Below, in pieces: positions 7,655 through 16,377 of a DNA stretch of 36,281 nucleotides. Each line of letters starts with the position of its first letter. Position 1 is the first letter of the stretch. The notes under the pieces are model-generated. The model worked only from the letters and a program-made list of their open reading frames with translations, was not told the DNA's origin and ran no database searches. This DNA is from Eubacterium sp. CAG:274 (GTDB taxonomy: Bacteria; Bacillota; Clostridia; Lachnospirales; CAG-274): positions 1-36,281 of the forward strand of contig FR888484.1 of assembly GCA_000432155.1 (NCBI GenBank), read 5' to 3'. Position numbers and translations under genes: made by a program.

Positions 7655-7682
7655 ATTATATTACACTTTATATTTCTGTCAA
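7655..7682 (-). promoter_or_regulatory. Promoter of the AraC-family gene
   Basis: Minus strand TTGACA (7682-7677), 16 bases, TATAAT (7660-7655). Both hexamers are perfect consensus, about 35 bases before the ATG. Confidence 0.75.
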
Positions 7683-7712
7683 GTACATATTTTTTGGTTA
7701 TATTTTCAAATT

Positions 7713-7886
7713 TTACTTAAACTGGTTTGATTCCTCATCGTAAAAATAATTAATGCTTTCTAATTTTGTAAATACTTCTTCCTTTGTTATATTAAAAGCT
7801 GAACAGAAATCATCAATATTTGAATAATTATCTCTTAACTGTGTATTAACATAACTTAAAAACATAATTGGGTCTTTAGGTAACAT
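7713..7886 (-). CDS. DUF4250 family small protein
   Basis: A 57-residue protein starting MLPKDPIMFLSYVNTQLRDN and ending YFYDEESNQFK. The opening LPKDPxxLLSxVNxxLRD, a central helix with ITKEEVFTKL, and a final Y-x-Y-D-x-x-x-N-Q-F are the pattern I know for DUF4250, a small clostridial family of unknown function. The fold looks like a helical, possibly DNA-binding-sized unit, but no function is established. GAGAGGA lies about 6 bases before the ATG. It begins 15 bases after the DUF5662 stop, so the two are most likely cotranscribed. Confidence 0.8.
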   Translation of the reverse strand: MLPKDPIMFLSYVNTQLRDNYSNIDDFCSAFNITKEEVFTKLESINYFYDEESNQFK

Positions 7887-7901
7887 ATTATTCCTCTCTT
7901 T

Positions 7902-8432
7902 TTATTTCATTTTTCTAATATATTTAAAGGTTTCCTTTTCGCCTTTTTCTGAAAGCATAGTAAGTAAAAACTCTATTTTTTCAGCTGTTTTAGGGTGTAT
8001 TCTTCTACAATCTTTTCTCTTGTTATAGTAATTCAAGGCATAGCTATCATTATAGTTTTTGCCACCATATATCTTAGATGCCGCCACTCTGTCACAAAAC
8101 ATTTCTTTTACATATTTAAGGGGCATTTCCACAGGCTCTAACTGGTGGGTTTCATTACTATAGTCTGTCCAATATTCAAAATGGTGTTTATTTCTGCCTT
8201 TATGGTGCATCCACGCCTTTGAATAGCCATATATTTCTCTGGCTCTTTCATTAGGACTTCTTGTACCTTGATAAAACTTCATACCCTCTACAAATTCAGT
8301 AGGAGAGTATTTTGACAAATCGTGAAAAAGACCTTGCCAAAGTATACCAGCCTTTGCACAATGATAAATTACCTTGTGTCTATGGCGTGTAATTGTTATA
8401 AAATGGCGTACTGTATTCTTTAATATACCCAT
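7902..8432 (-). CDS. DUF5662 family protein
   Basis: A 176-residue soluble protein rich in His, Tyr and aromatic residues. The segment ITRHRHKVIYHCAKAGILWQ followed by GLFHDLSKYSPTEF, then WMHHKGRNKHHFEYW, and later MPLKYVKEMFCDRVAAS are strongly patterned. I recognise them as DUF5662. The spaced HxxK, HDLSKY and HHKxxNxHH motifs look like metal or phosphate ligands, in the manner of an HD-type hydrolase (HD at the HDLS motif), but that activity is inference. AGAGGTGA precedes the ATG. It is followed by DUF4250 in the same direction. It is common in anaerobic gut Firmicutes, with no assigned role. Confidence 0.8.
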   Translation of the reverse strand: MGILKNTVRHFITITRHRHKVIYHCAKAGILWQGLFHDLSKYSPTEFVEGMKFYQGTRSPNERAREIYGYSKAWMHHKGRNKHHFEYWTDYSNETHQLEPVEMPLKYVKEMFCDRVAASKIYGGKNYNDSYALNYYNKRKDCRRIHPKTAEKIEFLLTMLSEKGEKETFKYIRKMK

Positions 8433-8512
8433 GTAATCACCTCTTTGCTATACAGAGTTATTATAAACATTTTGACGAAAATTGTCTACAACAAAAATTC
8501 AAATAATATTTA

Positions 8513-8541
8513 TTGTTTTGGAAATAGATATGTGCTATAAT
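8513..8541 (+). promoter_or_regulatory. Promoter of the stalk-domain gene at 8575
   Basis: TTGTTT (8513-8518), 17 bases, TATAAT (8536-8541) preceded by TGC, so an extended -10. It lies 33 bases before the ATG, with AAAGGAG in between. Confidence 0.75.
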
Positions 8542-8574
8542 ATACAAAAATCATAATTTTAAAGGAGTTTTTTT

Positions 8575-9597
8575 ATGAAATTTAGAAATATTGCTGCAAT
8601 TACTATTGGCACTATAGCTATGGCTACCACTACTTTTTGTGCTAGTAATATAAATGTTACATTAAACGGTCTTAATATTACTTTTGGAGATGCTAAGCCT
8701 GAAATTATAAATGGCAGAACTATGGTTCCTGTAAGAGGTTTATTTGAAAAAATGGGCTACAGCATTAAGTGGGATAGTGCTACAAGAACAGCAACTCTTA
8801 CATCAAGTGACAATGTAATCACTTGCTCTGAAACTAAGCTTACTAAAACAGACAAAGAAACTGAACAGACTACAACTGTTCAAAGTGATGTACTTCCTCA
8901 AATTGTAAACAACAGATTTTATCTTCCTTTAAGAAGTGTTGCAAATGCTGCTGACTGTAATGTAGATTGGGACTCTGCATCTAAAACAGTTAAAATTTCT
9001 TATATTAGCGAGGCTATGAGCAACGGTAGCGGAAGCATAAGTTCTTCAACTTCTTCAAGCAAAGTAACTTCTTCAAACACAAAAAAAGAATTGACTGAAG
9101 AAGAAAAAATGGAAGCTCAAGCAACCTTTATGAATCCAGAAGGGGATATTACTACATCAGCTGATACATACTTCAAGACTATGTTCCCATTACTTCAGCA
9201 GTTAAAAAATGATTGTTTAAGCAACAACAACCCTGTTTTCGAAGCTTTCTATGACCGTAATTCAGACAAGTCTATTACTGGCACAGAAAAGAACTTTGTT
9301 AAGGTTTATGCCGACATAGACAGAATAAATGCCGTTTCTGTTCCAGCTGGTCTTGGCAACATCAATACTGTAATTAAATCATATGTTAACACAGTTCAGG
9401 ATTGCTGTCAGCTTTCTATTGATTCTGCCAACGGCAAAATCACTCCAGAAGAAACTGCAACAAAGGTAAAGGCTTTAGCTGACCAGAGAAGAAACACTTC
9501 TTATGACTATGCCGACATGGTTTATAAGTATTTCCAGAGTGTAGATGTTCTTTGGGAGTCTGTTTATGGCGATTACATTTTAGACCTTTTAAGCTAA
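8575..9597 (+). CDS. Secreted stalk-domain (copper amine oxidase N-like) protein
   Basis: A 340-residue exported protein. Signal peptide residues ~1-23 (MKFRNIAAITIGTIAMATTT). Stalk domain ~24-145, with INGRTMVPVRGLFEKMGYSI, KWDSATRTATL, then IVNNRFYLPLRSVANAADCNV and WDSASKTVKISY. A Ser-rich linker lies at ~148-168 (SGSISSSTSSSKVTSS). The C-terminal region ~170-340 is predicted helical, rich in Asp, Asn, Lys and Tyr, and carries no motif I recognise. The stalk domain is a presumed cell-wall or protein-interaction module; the cargo function is unknown. Monocistronic with its own extended -10 promoter. The convergent YtaF-like gene ends one base after its stop. Confidence 0.88.
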   Translation: MKFRNIAAITIGTIAMATTTFCASNINVTLNGLNITFGDAKPEIINGRTMVPVRGLFEKMGYSIKWDSATRTATLTSSDNVITCSETKLTKTDKETEQTTTVQSDVLPQIVNNRFYLPLRSVANAADCNVDWDSASKTVKISYISEAMSNGSGSISSSTSSSKVTSSNTKKELTEEEKMEAQATFMNPEGDITTSADTYFKTMFPLLQQLKNDCLSNNNPVFEAFYDRNSDKSITGTEKNFVKVYADIDRINAVSVPAGLGNINTVIKSYVNTVQDCCQLSIDSANGKITPEETATKVKALADQRRNTSYDYADMVYKYFQSVDVLWESVYGDYILDLLS

Positions 9598-9598
9598 T

Positions 9599-10171
9599 TT
9601 AACTAAAAAAGGGTACTAATTTATACAAACCAATTATCATTATAATAAGACCGGAAATAAGGGTAATACAATTTACCTTTGTTTTCAGTCTTATTTTTTT
9701 TGACATTATTATTCCACCATATAAGAAAATTATCTGAAAAACTGTAACTAAAACAGGCAACACAACTGAATTTTTACCGGCTGCTCCATAGCCTAAACAC
9801 ACACTAACACTATCTACACTTAAAGCAAAACCTGTTATAATGGCCTCCACAGGCTCTATTATTCGTGAATTATCTATATCTATTTTTTCTGGGTGATTTA
9901 TAACTTCTTTTGCTCCGTCATCACTATCACAGATAAGCCACATTCCTAAACCAACCAGTATAAATGCTCCCAAACTTTCTCCAACTGGCAAAAGACTAAA
10001 CATAATTTCTCCTAAAAGTAAACCACCACCTACTGTCAAAAAACCTACAGCTGTCATTAGGAAAAGGGAATACAGAGGAATTTTTATATCTTTTACACCA
10101 AAAGAAAGACCAAAAACTACAGCATCGGCAGAAAGGGCAACTGCAAGAAAAACTACCTCCACAAAAATCAC
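9599..10171 (-). CDS. ytaF: YtaF/MntP-like membrane transporter
   Basis: A 190-residue integral membrane protein with six predicted helices in two related halves. Each half starts with the same motif, ALSADAVVFGLSFG near residue 12 and ALSVDSVSVCLGYG near 115. The paired A-L-S-x-D motifs are the signature of the MntP (manganese exporter)/YtaF superfamily, where the Asp residues sit in the membrane and are thought to bind the cation. The cytoplasmic segment HPEKIDIDNSRIIEPVEAI between the halves matches the sporulation protein YtaF subgroup rather than MntP proper. Substrate is unproven. It is divergent from the P-type ATPase gene (72 bases between starts) and convergent with the stalk gene. 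Confidence 0.85.
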   Translation of the reverse strand: MIFVEVVFLAVALSADAVVFGLSFGVKDIKIPLYSLFLMTAVGFLTVGGGLLLGEIMFSLLPVGESLGAFILVGLGMWLICDSDDGAKEVINHPEKIDIDNSRIIEPVEAIITGFALSVDSVSVCLGYGAAGKNSVVLPVLVTVFQIIFLYGGIIMSKKIRLKTKVNCITLISGLIIMIIGLYKLVPFFS

Positions 10172-10243
10172 CTCTCTATATTTTATGTAACAGTAATAAA
10201 AATGTTATTTACTGAATAGGCTTGTATTAAGGAGGTATGGGTT

Positions 10244-12763
10244 ATGGATTTTCACAGCAAAACAGTAAAAGAAACAGCAAAAATTTTAGGTACAAGCCTT
10301 ACAAAAGGTCTTGAGCCAACAGAAGTAGTAAATAGATTAAATGAATATGGCAAAAACAAGTTAAGTCAAGCCAAAAAAACTCCAATTATAATACAGTTTT
10401 TAAATCAGTTTAAAGACTTTATGGTAATTATACTTATTATATCTGCCATTGTAAGTGCCGTTGCTGAAAAGGTAAGTGGTGGCAACAACTATATTGACAG
10501 CATTATAATAATTGTAATTGTAGTATTTAACGGCATTATAGGTATGTTACAGGAAAGTAAGGCAAATCACGCCCTTGAAAAATTAAAGGAAATGTCGCAA
10601 CCGGAAATTACTGTAATAAGAAGTGGTACTCCTATTACATTACCTGTTGAAGATATTGTAAAAGGGGATTTAGTAGAGCTTGTACAGGGGGAATATGTGC
10701 CGGCTGATTGCAGAATTATTGAGGCAAATGCTTTACAGACAGACGAGTCTTCACTAACCGGTGAATCTACATCTTGTACCAAAACCACCGACATTTATCC
10801 TGAAAATACTCCCCTTGCTGACAGAGGAAATATGGCATATATGGGCACAATAGTTGTTCAAGGTCATGGAAAAGCCATTATTACAGCTACTGGAACTGAT
10901 ACACAGGTGGGGCATATTTCAAAAATGCTAGACACTACACCTGTACAGACAACCCCATTACAGAAGAAATTAGGGGAAACTGGTCGCATACTTGGTTTAG
11001 GTGCTTTGGGCATTTGCTTTCTTATTTTTATAATAGGTCTACTGCGACATATACCTGTCTTTACTATGTTTATGACTTCAATTAGTCTTGCTGTAGCTGC
11101 TATTCCCGAGGGTTTACCTGCTATAGTTACTGTAATACTTGCTATAGGTGTTCAGACAATGGCAAAAAACAATGCCATTGTAAAAACTCTTTCCTCTGTT
11201 GAGGCTTTAGGTAGTGCTACAGTAATATGCTCTGACAAAACAGGTACTTTAACAGAAAACAAAATGAAAGTAGTGGAAACAACAGGAGAGGAGAATGTAA
11301 TAAAATTTGCCACTTTATGTTGTGATGCCACTACAGAAAATGGAGAGGCTACAGAAAAAGCTATTGTACAAAAAGCTAAAGAAAAGGGCTACATAAAAGA
11401 AAATCTTGAAAAGGATATGCCCAGAGTTGGAGAAATTCCTTTTTCTTCTGAAAGAAAAATGATGACAACTATACACAAATACAAAGGGGAATACATTGAA
11501 ATAACAAAGGGTGCTCCTGAATATGTACTTAAAAAATGTAGTTTTTACTATGACAGTACAAAAAGGGCTATGACACCACAAAAGGAAAAGGAGATTTTGA
11601 CTAAAAGCAGTATATTTGCATCACAGGGATTAAGAGTTTTAGCCGTAAGCTCAAAGGAATGTTCATCAATACCTACGGAAGAAAGAGATTTGACTTTTAT
11701 GGGACTTATTGCCCTAGAGGACAGTCCCAGAGAAGGTGCTGCCTACGCTGTAAAGGAATGTAAAAGAGCCGGAATAAGAACCATAATGATAACTGGGGAC
11801 AACCCTTTAACTGCAAGAGCTATTGGAGAAAAAACAGGTATTGGCACAGAAACTGCCACAGGAGCAGAATTAGATGCTATGAGCAGTAGTGAATTTTCTT
11901 CAGCCGTTGAAAAATGCAATATTTTTGCAAGGGTAAATCCGGAACACAAATACAAAATAGTGGAAGAACTAAAAGCTAAAGGGGAAATAGTAGCTATGAC
12001 AGGGGACGGTGTAAACGATGCACCTGCCTTAAAAACTGCCGACATTGGCTGTGCTATGGGACTTGGTGGTACTGATGTTGCAAGAGCTGCCGGAGATATT
12101 ATACTAGCCGATGACAACTTTGCTACCATTGTAAAAGCTGTAGCATCTGGTCGTGAAATGTATGAAAACATAAAGAAGTCTGTACACTTTTTGCTATCTT
12201 CAAACATAGGGGAAATTATAACAATTTTTACAGCTCTTTTAATGGGTTGTGCTACTCCTCTTTGCCCAATACAGCTTTTATGGGTAAACCTTGTTACCGA
12301 CTCTTTGCCTGCTATTGCCTTAGGTGTTGACCCTTGCGAAGAAAATTTAATGAACCGTAAGCCTAACAAAAGTTCAAGTATATTTTCTCGTCAGATGTGG
12401 AACAACATAATTGTTGAAGGTGTTATGATTGGGGCAATTTCTCTATTGGCATACACCATTGGAAAAGTAATATTTAATGATACCTTAGCCGGCTCAGCTA
12501 TGTGCTTTTCTACATTAAGCATTTGCCAGTTGGTTCACGCCTTTAATATGAGAAGTCACAAAAGTATTTTTAAAATACATATTTTAGGCAACAAATTCCT
12601 TGTAATTTCACTTATTTTAGGAACAGCCTTACAGATTATAGCTGTTCAGCTATTTCCTAAAATTTTCAAGTGTTCTACCCTAAATACAATGGAATGGTTA
12701 GTTGTAATAGCATTAAGTCTTATACCTATTGTTCTATGTGAAATTGAAAAAAGACTAAATTAA
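10244..12763 (+). CDS. Calcium-type cation-translocating P-type ATPase (P2)
   Basis: An 839-residue P-type ATPase exporting a divalent cation, most likely Ca2+, at the cost of ATP. Domain order: cation-ATPase N-terminal region (1-75), two helices, actuator domain with TGES at 172-175, helix 4 with the ion-binding PEGLPA (288-293), phosphorylation motif DKTGTLT (D331), nucleotide domain with KGAPEYVL, then TGDNP and the hinge TGDGVNDAP, and four C-terminal helices. The N-V-T-D pattern in helix 6 (LWVNLVTDSLPAIALG) also occurs in SERCA/PMCA-type pumps. The nucleotide domain is compact. AAGGAGG precedes the start; an ATG three codons upstream is too close to it. Monocistronic with a strong terminator. 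The neighbouring YtaF/MntP-like gene hints at a shared cation-homeostasis role. Confidence 0.93.
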   Translation: MDFHSKTVKETAKILGTSLTKGLEPTEVVNRLNEYGKNKLSQAKKTPIIIQFLNQFKDFMVIILIISAIVSAVAEKVSGGNNYIDSIIIIVIVVFNGIIGMLQESKANHALEKLKEMSQPEITVIRSGTPITLPVEDIVKGDLVELVQGEYVPADCRIIEANALQTDESSLTGESTSCTKTTDIYPENTPLADRGNMAYMGTIVVQGHGKAIITATGTDTQVGHISKMLDTTPVQTTPLQKKLGETGRILGLGALGICFLIFIIGLLRHIPVFTMFMTSISLAVAAIPEGLPAIVTVILAIGVQTMAKNNAIVKTLSSVEALGSATVICSDKTGTLTENKMKVVETTGEENVIKFATLCCDATTENGEATEKAIVQKAKEKGYIKENLEKDMPRVGEIPFSSERKMMTTIHKYKGEYIEITKGAPEYVLKKCSFYYDSTKRAMTPQKEKEILTKSSIFASQGLRVLAVSSKECSSIPTEERDLTFMGLIALEDSPREGAAYAVKECKRAGIRTIMITGDNPLTARAIGEKTGIGTETATGAELDAMSSSEFSSAVEKCNIFARVNPEHKYKIVEELKAKGEIVAMTGDGVNDAPALKTADIGCAMGLGGTDVARAAGDIILADDNFATIVKAVASGREMYENIKKSVHFLLSSNIGEIITIFTALLMGCATPLCPIQLLWVNLVTDSLPAIALGVDPCEENLMNRKPNKSSSIFSRQMWNNIIVEGVMIGAISLLAYTIGKVIFNDTLAGSAMCFSTLSICQLVHAFNMRSHKSIFKIHILGNKFLVISLILGTALQIIAVQLFPKIFKCSTLNTMEWLVVIALSLIPIVLCEIEKRLN

Positions 12764-12768
12764 TTCAG

Positions 12769-12809
12769 AACCCCCTATATTGGCACAGCAGCCAATATAG
12801 GGGGTTTTT
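12769..12809 (+). terminator. Terminator of the P-type ATPase gene
   Basis: A perfect 15-base-pair stem (12769-12783 with 12792-12806), loop CACAGCAG, followed by a T run. GC-rich at the base (CCCCC/GGGGG), starting 5 bases after the stop codon. Confidence 0.92.
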
Positions 12810-12827
12810 ATATTATATAGCTGAATA

Positions 12828-12856
12828 TTGCACAGTTTGAAAATATATGGTAATAT
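12828..12856 (+). promoter_or_regulatory. Promoter of the CPBP protease gene
   Basis: TTGCAC, 17-base spacer, TAATAT, about 20 bases before AAGGAGG and the ATG at 12877. Confidence 0.6.
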
Positions 12857-12876
12857 TAAAGAAAAGGAGGTGTAAT

Positions 12877-13779
12877 ATGTATACTCCAAAGGATTTAAAA
12901 AATGAAGGGCAACATATATTTTTCAAACTTTTGAGTTTTGTAATATATACCAACTTACTTTATGTTGTATTGCTTTTTCTGACCGTAATGTTATATGCAA
13001 AAATAACTGTGGAATACAGTTCTGTAGAAAGCATAATAAATCAGCTGGACACCAGATTTTTTACTATATTAAATGAAATATCCGTAACCATTATAGGTAT
13101 AGGACTTTTCTACAGAAACAAGGAATTTTTGATACAAGAATTTAAAACTGTAAACAGACATTTTTCGACTATTAATTTTATTCTTTATCTTTTTCTATTA
13201 GTGTGTTTCAGTATTTTAGGCACAGGCATTTTACATTTTTCATCTATTAATTTAGAGGGCTATTTTAATACAATAAACAACAAAAGCCCATTATCTCTTA
13301 TTTTTATTATTGTAATTGCTCCTGTTATTGAAGAAATATTGTTCAGAGGTGTTGTGTTAAAACCTCTTGAAAAATACGGAAAGCTATTAGCTATAGTCAT
13401 TTCTTCATTACTCTTTGCCATATACCATGGAAATATAATTCAGGGAATATATGCCTTTATATGTGGGTTATTATTAGGTTTTGTTGCCAGCGAATACTCT
13501 CTAAAGTATTCCGTAATACTTCATATTTTCAACAATTTAATAAGCACAATAATTGAAAACAAGCCATTTACAGAATTATACAAAAATCATTTTGCAAATA
13601 CATCTGTAATGATAATTTCCGCATTTTTTGCAGTATGGTACATACTAGAAAAATATCCTGTTTTAAAGAATTATTCAAAAGTAAACAGACCTGTTTTTGA
13701 AGGAGAATACAGAATATGCCTTCTATCATTACCGGTTATACTATTTGCTGTAATATGTTTACTTCCAATATTCATTTAA
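12877..13779 (+). CDS. CPBP-family intramembrane metalloprotease (CAAX/Abi)
   Basis: A 300-residue multi-pass membrane protein with all CPBP (Rce1-like) motifs: EEILFRG (residues 152-158, EExxxR), FAIYHGN (180-186, FxxxH) and HIFNN (216-220, HxxxN/B). These residues build the zinc-free glutamate/histidine active site inside the membrane. The family cleaves prenylated proteins in eukaryotes. In bacteria it is linked to bacteriocin self-immunity, peptide pheromone processing or unknown targets; no bacteriocin gene is adjacent here. I start at the ATG at 12877 because AAGGAGG lies 7 bases before it; an ATG ten codons upstream has none. Monocistronic between a terminator and a bidirectional terminator. 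Confidence 0.9.
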   Translation: MYTPKDLKNEGQHIFFKLLSFVIYTNLLYVVLLFLTVMLYAKITVEYSSVESIINQLDTRFFTILNEISVTIIGIGLFYRNKEFLIQEFKTVNRHFSTINFILYLFLLVCFSILGTGILHFSSINLEGYFNTINNKSPLSLIFIIVIAPVIEEILFRGVVLKPLEKYGKLLAIVISSLLFAIYHGNIIQGIYAFICGLLLGFVASEYSLKYSVILHIFNNLISTIIENKPFTELYKNHFANTSVMIISAFFAVWYILEKYPVLKNYSKVNRPVFEGEYRICLLSLPVILFAVICLLPIFI

Positions 13780-13782
13780 ACC

Positions 13783-13827
13783 AAAAAGGTTCTTTACCTC
13801 AGCAGAAAGAGGGTAAAGAACCTTTTT
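13783..13827. terminator. Bidirectional terminator between CPBP and DUF2079 genes
   Basis: Convergent genes share a 16-base-pair inverted repeat (13783-13798 with 13812-13827, AAAAAGGTTCTTTACC and complement) with A and T runs on its flanks. It ends one base before the DUF2079 stop codon. Confidence 0.9.
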
Positions 13828-13828
13828 A

Positions 13829-16312
13829 TTATTTCTTATAAATTATTATTTTATTATTTTCATCAACAACCTTATAGCCTTTTTTACTGTAATTTTTCAT
13901 AAAGTCAGTGCTATTTGGGTCATTTGATGCTTTTTGTAATACATAGTAATCTGTATCAACTTTAGTACCTAAATCATATAGTTCCTTCGCCTTATATAAA
14001 TGAGGTACAAGATATGTATCAGCAGAAACTGAACTGTCACTAGGAATATTATCCTCCAATATACTATCCATTTCTTGGTACACACTTTTATTTGCGTCAT
14101 AGTAGGACTTATATGAGTTTATCTTGTTTGCTCCATTCTGTGCAGACAACACTAAAACTGCACATAGAGAAGTTATAACAATAAATGACTGCTTTTCTGA
14201 ATGAAAATCCCTTACATTTAAAATAAATAACAAAAACATACAAGTCATCAAGCCATAAGTATACTGGAAACCTATATCGTGCTGATAAGCATAATCTGTC
14301 ATAAGTCCAAAAGCTATAAACGGTATAATAAGAATAAGTCTTTTAAAGTCTTTATTCATCAACGGTACAAATAACAATGAACCCATTGTATATATTACAT
14401 ACTTAAAGTTATCATCAGCAAAAACATTTTTAACAAAAAATTCTGGGGCATACCAAATATTTCTTATTATTGGTAACATTCCCTTTTCTCCACCTAAATA
14501 ATATAGACCGTAATGACCCTCCATAAGACCCATACCGTGTACACTTATAAATGTCATAGCTAAACTGAAATAAACTAAAGTAATACCTAACATTATTAAA
14601 GAATTTTTCAAATAGCCTTTTCTGAAAGCATAGAAAACACATATAGCTATCATATAAAGTGATGTATCTTCCTTTATCATAAGACAGAGGAACAGGAACA
14701 ATACAGATAGCTTGAAATTCTTACTTTCAAGGAAATATACAAACCAAAGTACAAAAAATGGTATAAAGGCATTTTCGTGGAAATCATAAAGTAATGGCTG
14801 TACTATTGCCGGAGAATATATGTAAATAAAACATATTACAAGTGCTATTAATGGTTTAATACCATATTTTTTGCAAAGTAGTAACAATGGTATTACTGCT
14901 CCAAACACCATTATTGACTGTATTACAACCAGTGTAATAGGTGTTCTGAAAATCATATAAATTGGCAAGAACAAGTAATATATTGGCGAAAAATGAATAT
15001 AAAAATGGGATAACAGCTGACCTCTTTCACAAGTTGTTAAAGGTAAGCCTGTTTTTGCCATATATTCATACATTTGAGCGAAAATACCAAAGTCAAATGT
15101 AGATGCACCATATATCTTATAGCGATAAACACCATCTAAAATCATTGAAATACAAGCAACAGCTGTAACACCTGCAACAATAGGAGAAATAGCTTTATAA
15201 TCCTTTATCCTATTGTTTAAACTTTCAAAGCCTAAATTATCATCTTTTAAAAGTAGATAGTTAAAGTAGCCTAATATCAATATAGCACCCATAGCAACAT
15301 AAATACTATTGTAGGCTTTTACCATTAGAATGCCAAATGCCACAGAGCTTATAAAAGTAACAATATAGATTATCTTTTTACTAAAGATTACACCTAAAGC
15401 AAATATTAAACTAAATAGGGCTACAAATAAAAACCAATACATATCTTTATCTATATTGCCTACAAATTTAATGTCATTGCCCAATTTAAGAGTTTTCATA
15501 AAATATGCTGAAACAATTAAAAAGGTTGATACAAGCATAGCAAAATACTCTTTTCCTTTAAGCAAAGAAATATTTTCAAAAATTCCATTTTCAAGGGAAA
15601 TCAATATTACAAAACAAAGTTGTATCGCTCCCACAAAAATAGCTAAAACAATATTTTTAGATAAGTAGCTTATACCAAACACATAAAAGAGTAACAAGTA
15701 CAACTGTGTTAAATAGCCTCTTTTGCCATTTAATCTAAAAATACTACAACCTAAACACAATAAAAGGGCAATAATAGGAATGATGTAGTTTGAGCTTACG
15801 CCTGCTCCTTCGTATTCAAAAGAATCGAATTCAAGTTTACCACTACCGTCATAGTAAACTCTTAACTCCAAGCTCTTATCATTGACATCTGTTGGCACAT
15901 TAAAATTAAATTCTTCTGAGCTTCTGTTTGGTAACAAAGTACCTGTAGAAATTACATTTGCACCAAAACCCGATGTTAATTCATACTTAACTGAAACAGT
16001 AGAATTATAATTTATAGTACCTTTATATTTACCAGCTTTAATATTAACATAAGGTCCATAAACAAATATACCTTTAAAACTACTATTCTCAATTATTTTC
16101 TCGCTATCCTTGGAAACAACATTGGAGTTGAAATCACTATAGCCAAATGAACCATTTCCACCTGTAATAGCTGACCCTGAGTTTTGTATAAATAAGCATA
16201 TTCCAAATACTAAAACAACCAACATTATGGCTAATGACAGTATCTTATACTTAGAATACAGAAACTCCAATATTTCCTTTAGCATTATTTTGCCTTTTTC
16301 TATAAATTGCAC
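13829..16312 (-). CDS. DUF2079 multi-pass membrane protein (GT-C-like)
   Basis: An 827-residue membrane protein. One N-terminal helix (about 24-42) is followed by an extracytoplasmic beta-rich segment to ~175, then a dozen or so helices. Around residues 400-500 the sequence TFDFGIFAQMYEYMAKTG, the FYIHFSPIYYLFLPIY stretch, and later LLYDFHENAFIPFFVLW and KEDTSLYMIAICVF are the conserved core of DUF2079. The family looks like GT-C glycosyltransferases (an acidic/His pair in an outer loop near D-F-G and H-F-S-P), probably acting on lipid-linked sugars; this activity is inference. The start is a GTG with AGGAGG 7 bases upstream. An ATG nine codons later has a weaker site. It follows the beta-helix gene in the same direction. 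Confidence 0.88.
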   Translation of the reverse strand: MQFIEKGKIMLKEILEFLYSKYKILSLAIMLVVLVFGICLFIQNSGSAITGGNGSFGYSDFNSNVVSKDSEKIIENSSFKGIFVYGPYVNIKAGKYKGTINYNSTVSVKYELTSGFGANVISTGTLLPNRSSEEFNFNVPTDVNDKSLELRVYYDGSGKLEFDSFEYEGAGVSSNYIIPIIALLLCLGCSIFRLNGKRGYLTQLYLLLFYVFGISYLSKNIVLAIFVGAIQLCFVILISLENGIFENISLLKGKEYFAMLVSTFLIVSAYFMKTLKLGNDIKFVGNIDKDMYWFLFVALFSLIFALGVIFSKKIIYIVTFISSVAFGILMVKAYNSIYVAMGAILILGYFNYLLLKDDNLGFESLNNRIKDYKAISPIVAGVTAVACISMILDGVYRYKIYGASTFDFGIFAQMYEYMAKTGLPLTTCERGQLLSHFYIHFSPIYYLFLPIYMIFRTPITLVVIQSIMVFGAVIPLLLLCKKYGIKPLIALVICFIYIYSPAIVQPLLYDFHENAFIPFFVLWFVYFLESKNFKLSVLFLFLCLMIKEDTSLYMIAICVFYAFRKGYLKNSLIMLGITLVYFSLAMTFISVHGMGLMEGHYGLYYLGGEKGMLPIIRNIWYAPEFFVKNVFADDNFKYVIYTMGSLLFVPLMNKDFKRLILIIPFIAFGLMTDYAYQHDIGFQYTYGLMTCMFLLFILNVRDFHSEKQSFIVITSLCAVLVLSAQNGANKINSYKSYYDANKSVYQEMDSILEDNIPSDSSVSADTYLVPHLYKAKELYDLGTKVDTDYYVLQKASNDPNSTDFMKNYSKKGYKVVDENNKIIIYKK

Positions 16313-16340
16313 TTTTATACCTCCTAATAATCAAATTTAA

Positions 16341-16366
16341 GTGGACTGCCTAAACAGACAGCCCAC
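16341..16366 (-). other. Intercistronic hairpin between beta-helix and DUF2079 genes
   Basis: Arms 16341-16350 and 16357-16366 pair on the minus-strand RNA with one G-U wobble and one mismatch around a 6-base loop. It lies between the beta-helix stop and the DUF2079 ribosome-binding site. There is no clean U tract, so it is a weak terminator or a processing or stability element. Confidence 0.5.
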
Positions 16367-16377
16367 TCATAACAGAA

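Noticed and set aside
11743..12369. Minus-strand frame of 208 codons
   Set aside because: Antisense to the P-type ATPase, no ribosome-binding site and no recognisable motif.
12877..13779. Bacteriocin immunity gene
   Set aside because: CPBP proteins can be immunity factors, but no bacteriocin precursor or transporter is adjacent.
16341..16366. Full terminator before the DUF2079 gene
   Set aside because: The stem has a mismatch and lacks a U tract, so it is listed only as an intercistronic hairpin.
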